Assembly (NCBI GenBank): GCA_037179515.1
Contig: JAXCGZ010021340.1
Location: forward strand, 1-54,647
Direction: 5' to 3'
Length of the DNA stretch: 54,647 nt
Source of the DNA: Halocaridina rubra
Lineage: Eukaryota; Arthropoda; Malacostraca; Decapoda; Atyidae
Under the pieces are notes generated by a model. The model was not told the origin of the DNA and searched no databases. It saw only the letters and a list, made by a program, of their open reading frames with translations. This document shows, one piece after another, positions 49,226-54,647 of this stretch; the first letter of the stretch is position 1; the number at the start of each line of letters is the position of its first letter. The position numbers and the translations under genes were made by a program.

Positions 49226-51488
49226 CTTGTAATGGAACCAACAAGGGCCAGGGGTGGGGATGAGCCATCACTACTTGATCTAGTGTTCACAGATAATGTG
49301 TTGGATATTGAAAAAATTGAGTATGAACCACCAATTGGAAAGAGTGACCACTGTGTGTTGTTGATGGAGTATATCACTGAAGATATTCTTCCTGAGAGTA
49401 GAGGCACTGAGGACATGAGGAGGAACTATTGGAAAGGAGATTACATCAAAATGAATGAGCTTTTTGCAGTTATTGACTGGAGAACCTTATTTTACAACAA
49501 ATCTGTACAAGAAATGTATGACATCTTTTGTGAGAAATATGGGAAGATAGTAGATTGCTGCATACCTGTCACCAAAGTAGGTGTAATTCATGCCAGAGAG
49601 AAATGGTTCGATAATGGGTGTAAAAGAGCTAAGGAGTGGAGAGACAAATGCTGGAAAAGGTATAGGAGGAGAAAAAACATAAATGCCTGGCAAACCTACA
49701 AAAGAGCAAGAAATGACTACCTAAGTAAAAGGAGAGAGACTATGAGAGGGACATCACCAGGAAGGCTAAAGAAAATCCCAAGCTTTTCCACAGCTTTATC
49801 AGAGGAAAACTGAAGGTAAAAGAACAGGTTTTAAGGCTAAAGAGAGCGGATGGAAGCATCACTGAGACGGATGAAGAGATCTGCAAAGAATTGAACAAGG
49901 AGTTTCAGTCAGTATTTACAGTAGAAAATACCCCACCCCCTCAGATTGCAGTGATAGAAGCTCAAGGGCCGGTATTAGAGAACATCAACCTTACAGCCAC
50001 AGAGGTATGCAAAGCGCTGATGGATTTAGATGTTCATAAAGCTACAGGTCCCGATGACATATCCTCTCATGTGCTTAAAAAATGCGCAAACACAATATCA
50101 GTGGCACTAAGTATCATATTTAAGGAGTCACTGGAGTCGGGGGAGATTCCAAGATGCTGGAAACAAGCAAATGTGATACCTATCTTCAAAAAGGGAAGGA
50201 GGGATACGGGTCTGAACTATAGACCAGTTTCCTTGACCAGCATAGTTTGCAAAGTTATGGAGAAACTACTAAGGAAACATATCTCTCTTCACTTGGAATC
50301 CTTCAACTTTTTGTCAGTGAGGCAACATGGCTTCAGAGAGGGTAGATCAACAGTAACAAACTTATTAGAATTTCATGATGAGGTAAGCCAAATCTTACAG
50401 GAAAGAGAGGGCTGGGCAGATTGCATATTCCTAGACTTCCAGAAAGCGTTTGACACTGTTCCACATGGGAGACTTATTAGGAAGCTGCAATCAATGGCTA
50501 GAATAGGTGGAAATGTTTTGGAATGGATAAAAACTTACTTAGAAGGAAGGGAACAGAGTGTTGGAGTAAGACACTCAGTGTCTGAATGGAGAAGAGTTAG
50601 TAGTGGAGTTTCACAGGGTTCAGTTTTAGGCCACTTTTGTTCCTTGTATATGTAAATGACCTACCAGAGTCTGTAAATTCATTCATGAATATGTTTGCAG
50701 ATGATGCAAAGATTGTGAAGAAAGTAAAAAACGAGAACAATGGTAGAGAACTTCAGGAGGATATAAATAATCTGCATGAGTGGTCAGAAAAGTGGCTAAT
50801 GAAATTCAATACTTCAAAATGTAAGGTAATGAGAATGGGTACAAGTGCAAGAAGGCCCAAGCTTGACTACTCGGTGGCTGGAGTACAACTTCAAGAGACG
50901 GAAAATGAGAGAGATCTAGGAGTAAACATACTGGCAGATTTGTCTCCAGAAATACATATAAATGGCATAGTAAGGGCAGCATATGCATTCTTATCAAATG
51001 TAAGGGTAGCCTTCAGGCACATGGACAAGGAAATGTTCAGAAATATTTATGTAACCTATGTGAGGCCAAAACTCGAATATGCAGCCCCCTTTTGGAATCC
51101 GCACTTGAAAAAGCACATAGCTAAGCTTGAAAAAGTTCAAAGACATGCCAGGAAACTGGTGCCAGAAATACGCAATCTCAGTTATGATGAGAGGCTGAGG
51201 GAATTAGACTTACCATCACTCGAAGCTAGAAGAGTGAGGGGGGATATGGTGACAGTCTTTAAATTCCTTCATGGTTATGATAGAGTGGATAGGGATCGAT
51301 ATTTTGATATGGCTGTCTCTAGAACTAGAGGTCATAGTTTGAAGCTTCGTAAGAAACCTTCTTTGCAGGATGTAAGGAAATACTTTTTCAGTGTAAGAGT
51401 AGTTGATAATTGGAATTTGCTAAGCGAGGAGGTAGTTAATGCTATCTCAATCCATAGTTTTAAGGACAGGTATGATAAGTATCACTAA
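49226..51488 (+). pseudogene. CR1/L2-like retrotransposon ORF2, copy 3 (longest)
   Basis: Encodes the endonuclease C-terminus (VMEPTRARGGDEPSLLDLVF, PIGKSDHC), then an Arg/Lys-rich linker and RT (FLDFQKAFDTVPH, FADD). The C-terminal domain ends DRYDKYH-stop at 51486-51488. Two lesions break an otherwise open frame. About 10 bp are lost at 49737 relative to copy 1. One base is lost near 50629, just after the SSGVSQGSVLG motif, which itself carries Pro-to-Ser. The 5' side may connect to the endonuclease half at 42963-43479. With copies 1, 2 and 4 it is very similar in sequence. Confidence 0.9.
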
Positions 51489-51561
51489 GTCTAAAATGGA
51501 ACCGATCAGGAGACGGGAAGATACGAGCTTTGTGCTCATTCCCGTAAACACAATTAGGTAA

Positions 51562-51562
<1 letters not shown>
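51489..51562 (+). other. CR1/L2-like 3' UTR with conserved terminal hairpin
   Basis: ACGGGAA (51513-51519) pairs with TTCCCGT (51539-51545). Inside it GAGC (51525-51528) pairs with GCTC (51534-51537) around a TTTGT loop. The same structure is at 53006-53038 and, with changes, near 19870 and 1955. It is followed by AACACAATTAGGTAATCACA. Confidence 0.75.

Positions 51563-51610
<48 letters not shown>
51563..51610. repeat. (CA)n microsatellite tail
   Basis: A CA tract continuing the 3' end (AATCACACA) of CR1-like copy 3. Copy 4 starts immediately after it. Confidence 0.97.
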
Positions 51611-53207
<1,597 letters not shown>

Positions 53208-53576
53208 CTTATGCAGTATATACACTATACGTATATGCCAATTTCCTTTTCTAGGCCCAAAAATTTATCCTCCCAAAGGGTTCCCAGAGCAAATATTTCA
53301 AGACATGGTTGTTTTCATCGATCCTTTAATATTTCTGATCACTTACCCATGCTAAGATATGAAAAATTGACCATAGAGCCATGCTTGCTAAAGTGTCAAA
53401 ACAACATTTCTCACTTGCTTGTAGAATGCATCTGGGAATTTTATGACTGTCGGCCATTTTGGAATGCAACCCATTGTTTAGTGTATTATAACTGTAATTA
53501 TATCATAATGCCATAAATGAGTCAGAAAATCATTATATTTTCTTAATATATTTAAATTCTTACTACATCTCAACAG
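53208..53576 (+). other. BTAF1 intron 3, last part
   Basis: Non-coding. It ends with the acceptor CATCTCAACAG. Confidence 0.5.
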
Positions 53577-53743
53577 CTGCAGATCCTGTTGCTAAATTAG
53601 CATGTCAGAGACGACTTATCAATCAGCGTCTGGGACTTGATGTCGCCGAGGCTGTTGGAGTAGATACTAAAGGTATATTCTCAAATGAAGACTTAGCAGA
53701 AACTGGTGTGGAAAGAACTGTGTCTGGCATTGGACAGGAAAGG
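53577..53743 (+). CDS. BTAF1: BTAF1, exon 4
   Basis: Opens after CATCTCAACAG and takes one base from exon 3 to complete a Pro codon. Reads DPVAKLACQRRLINQRLGLD, VAEAVGVDTKGIFSNEDL and ETGVERTVSGIGQER, then the donor GTAAGC in phase 0. This matches the conserved BTAF1 segment with the pattern DP-ERIARQRKLLQKKLGLN, E-IG, F-DEDL. It lies between the N-terminal HEAT repeats and the nuclear-localisation-like basic region. It is separated from exon 3 by a 16.2-kb transposon-filled intron. Confidence 0.93.
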
Positions 53744-53876
53744 GTAAGCATTGAAAACACAGGGAATTAAATCAATTTGCTCAATGTTTAGTTTTTGTCT
53801 AAGCAAAATATAGACATTCAAAATAAATCTTGGACTAAATTTATGATGCTGAGAAATTTTCTTCTCATTAACCTAG

Positions 53877-54005
53877 GATTGTGTAATGAACATTGTGAGA
53901 GAGATGAAATGTTCAAAATTATCAATGAGTTCAAGAGAGCTTAATCGAGCAAGGAGGAAAGCTAGACTTCTCACCAGGCAGAAAACTGTTGATGTACCTG
54001 ACCCT
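53877..54005 (+). CDS. BTAF1: BTAF1, exon 5
   Basis: Opens after CATTAACCTAG in phase 0 and ends before GTAAGTATGG in phase 0: 43 codons. It reads DCVMNIVREMKCSKLSMSSR, then ELNRARRKARLLTRQKTVDV. The basic stretch corresponds to the conserved MSNRQKNKAKRMAKL-like region of BTAF1, probably a nuclear localisation signal. The preceding intron is only 133 bp. Later HEAT repeats and the Snf2 ATPase lie beyond the window. Confidence 0.92.
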
Positions 54006-54647
54006 GTAAGTATGGTGTAGTGAATTGTTGCTTAGCTTATTGTTACTTTGTGGGTTTTAGTTTTCTAGAGACAGGTTGGGTTTAATCATAATTTGTGCAT
54101 GTCTATTTTTAGATTAATTTCTATTCTCTGCATTGTTCCACATCATGCTGAAGTTAGCAGGGTTACTGCTGTTGTAAGAAATTAAGCACAAACTACCCAT
54201 CCTTCCCTCCTCTGTCAGCTATTTTGTAGTAAGAATTAATTCAAGGAGGCAAAGATTACCTGCTTCCAGCCTTTAAATCCCTCTTAGTTGACTCCTACAA
54301 CCTTCAAAATACCATTGATATAATTTTTGAATCTTCTGAAAACGAGGAATACGAAATTGGAATGTAATCTTTCCTCTACCCTGGATGTCCCTTCAGCCAC
54401 CTCCCGTGATGTAGATAGAACATAAGGACAGCATTTATTCACCACCACGAGTTATATATGTGATTTCTGCAAAGTTACTGATATTGACAGACTTTCTATA
54501 TAATTTGGAAGTGATGACATGTATGCAGAAATACCTGAGAAAGAGTATAAACTGATTTGCATGTGTTAAGCTAGCATCTTCTTTCTTGAAGGAAAAACGT
54601 GTATAGTTTCATTTCTGTGGGGGTTTGTTTTAATGATGATGCTAGAG
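54006..54647 (+). other. BTAF1 intron 5, start
   Basis: Begins with a strong donor (GTAAGTATGG). No further exon is recognised before the window ends. Confidence 0.6.

Overview
The window looks like animal nuclear DNA, most likely from an arthropod and probably a decapod crustacean. That is an inference from an intron-split host gene, long TA/CA/CT microsatellites, and a dense mix of CR1-, I-, RTE-, Ty3/gypsy-, BEL/Pao- and Tigger/pogo-like elements. The only host gene I can support is BTAF1 (Mot1/TAF172, the TBP-displacing Snf2-family ATPase), on the + strand. Four coding exons are visible (32019-32260, 37246-37386, 53577-53743, 53877-54005) and their reading phases join cleanly. They encode the N-terminal HEAT-repeat region. 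Exon 1 was not found, and the gene runs off the right edge.

Left part (1-22 kb). CR1/L2-like fragments and a BEL/Pao gag lie on the - strand (1-5.1 kb). Next comes an essentially full-length I-like non-LTR retrotransposon (5115-11846), bounded by a perfect 13-bp target-site duplication. It has a 5' UTR of ~362-bp tandem monomers, a zinc-knuckle ORF1, and an ORF2 with endonuclease, RT and RNase H. A rearranged Ty3/gypsy element follows (12.6-15.1 kb), with its 5' half inverted relative to its 3' half. A Tigger-like DNA transposon (15.8-20.7 kb) is split by a CR1-like insertion. A tandem tRNA-derived SINE pair runs into a TA microsatellite (21.4-22.1 kb).

Middle (22-32 kb). This is probably upstream of BTAF1 or its intron 1. 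It holds an LTR-like promoter segment, a GC hairpin between direct repeats, a decayed RTE-like RT on the - strand, and a cluster of Tigger-like elements separated by (TA)n tracts. One of these carries an eight-unit ~160-bp satellite array.

Right part (32-54.6 kb). BTAF1 exons are separated by transposon-filled introns. Intron 2 holds a nearly complete RTE-like element. Intron 3 (16.2 kb) holds another Tigger family with a duplicated end, a 1238-bp TA-flanked element with a matching empty site, a - strand Ty3/gypsy element lodged inside a CR1-like element, and two tandem CR1-like copies with CA/CT tails. Every transposon ORF examined carries stops, frameshifts or deletions, so none looks autonomous as it stands.
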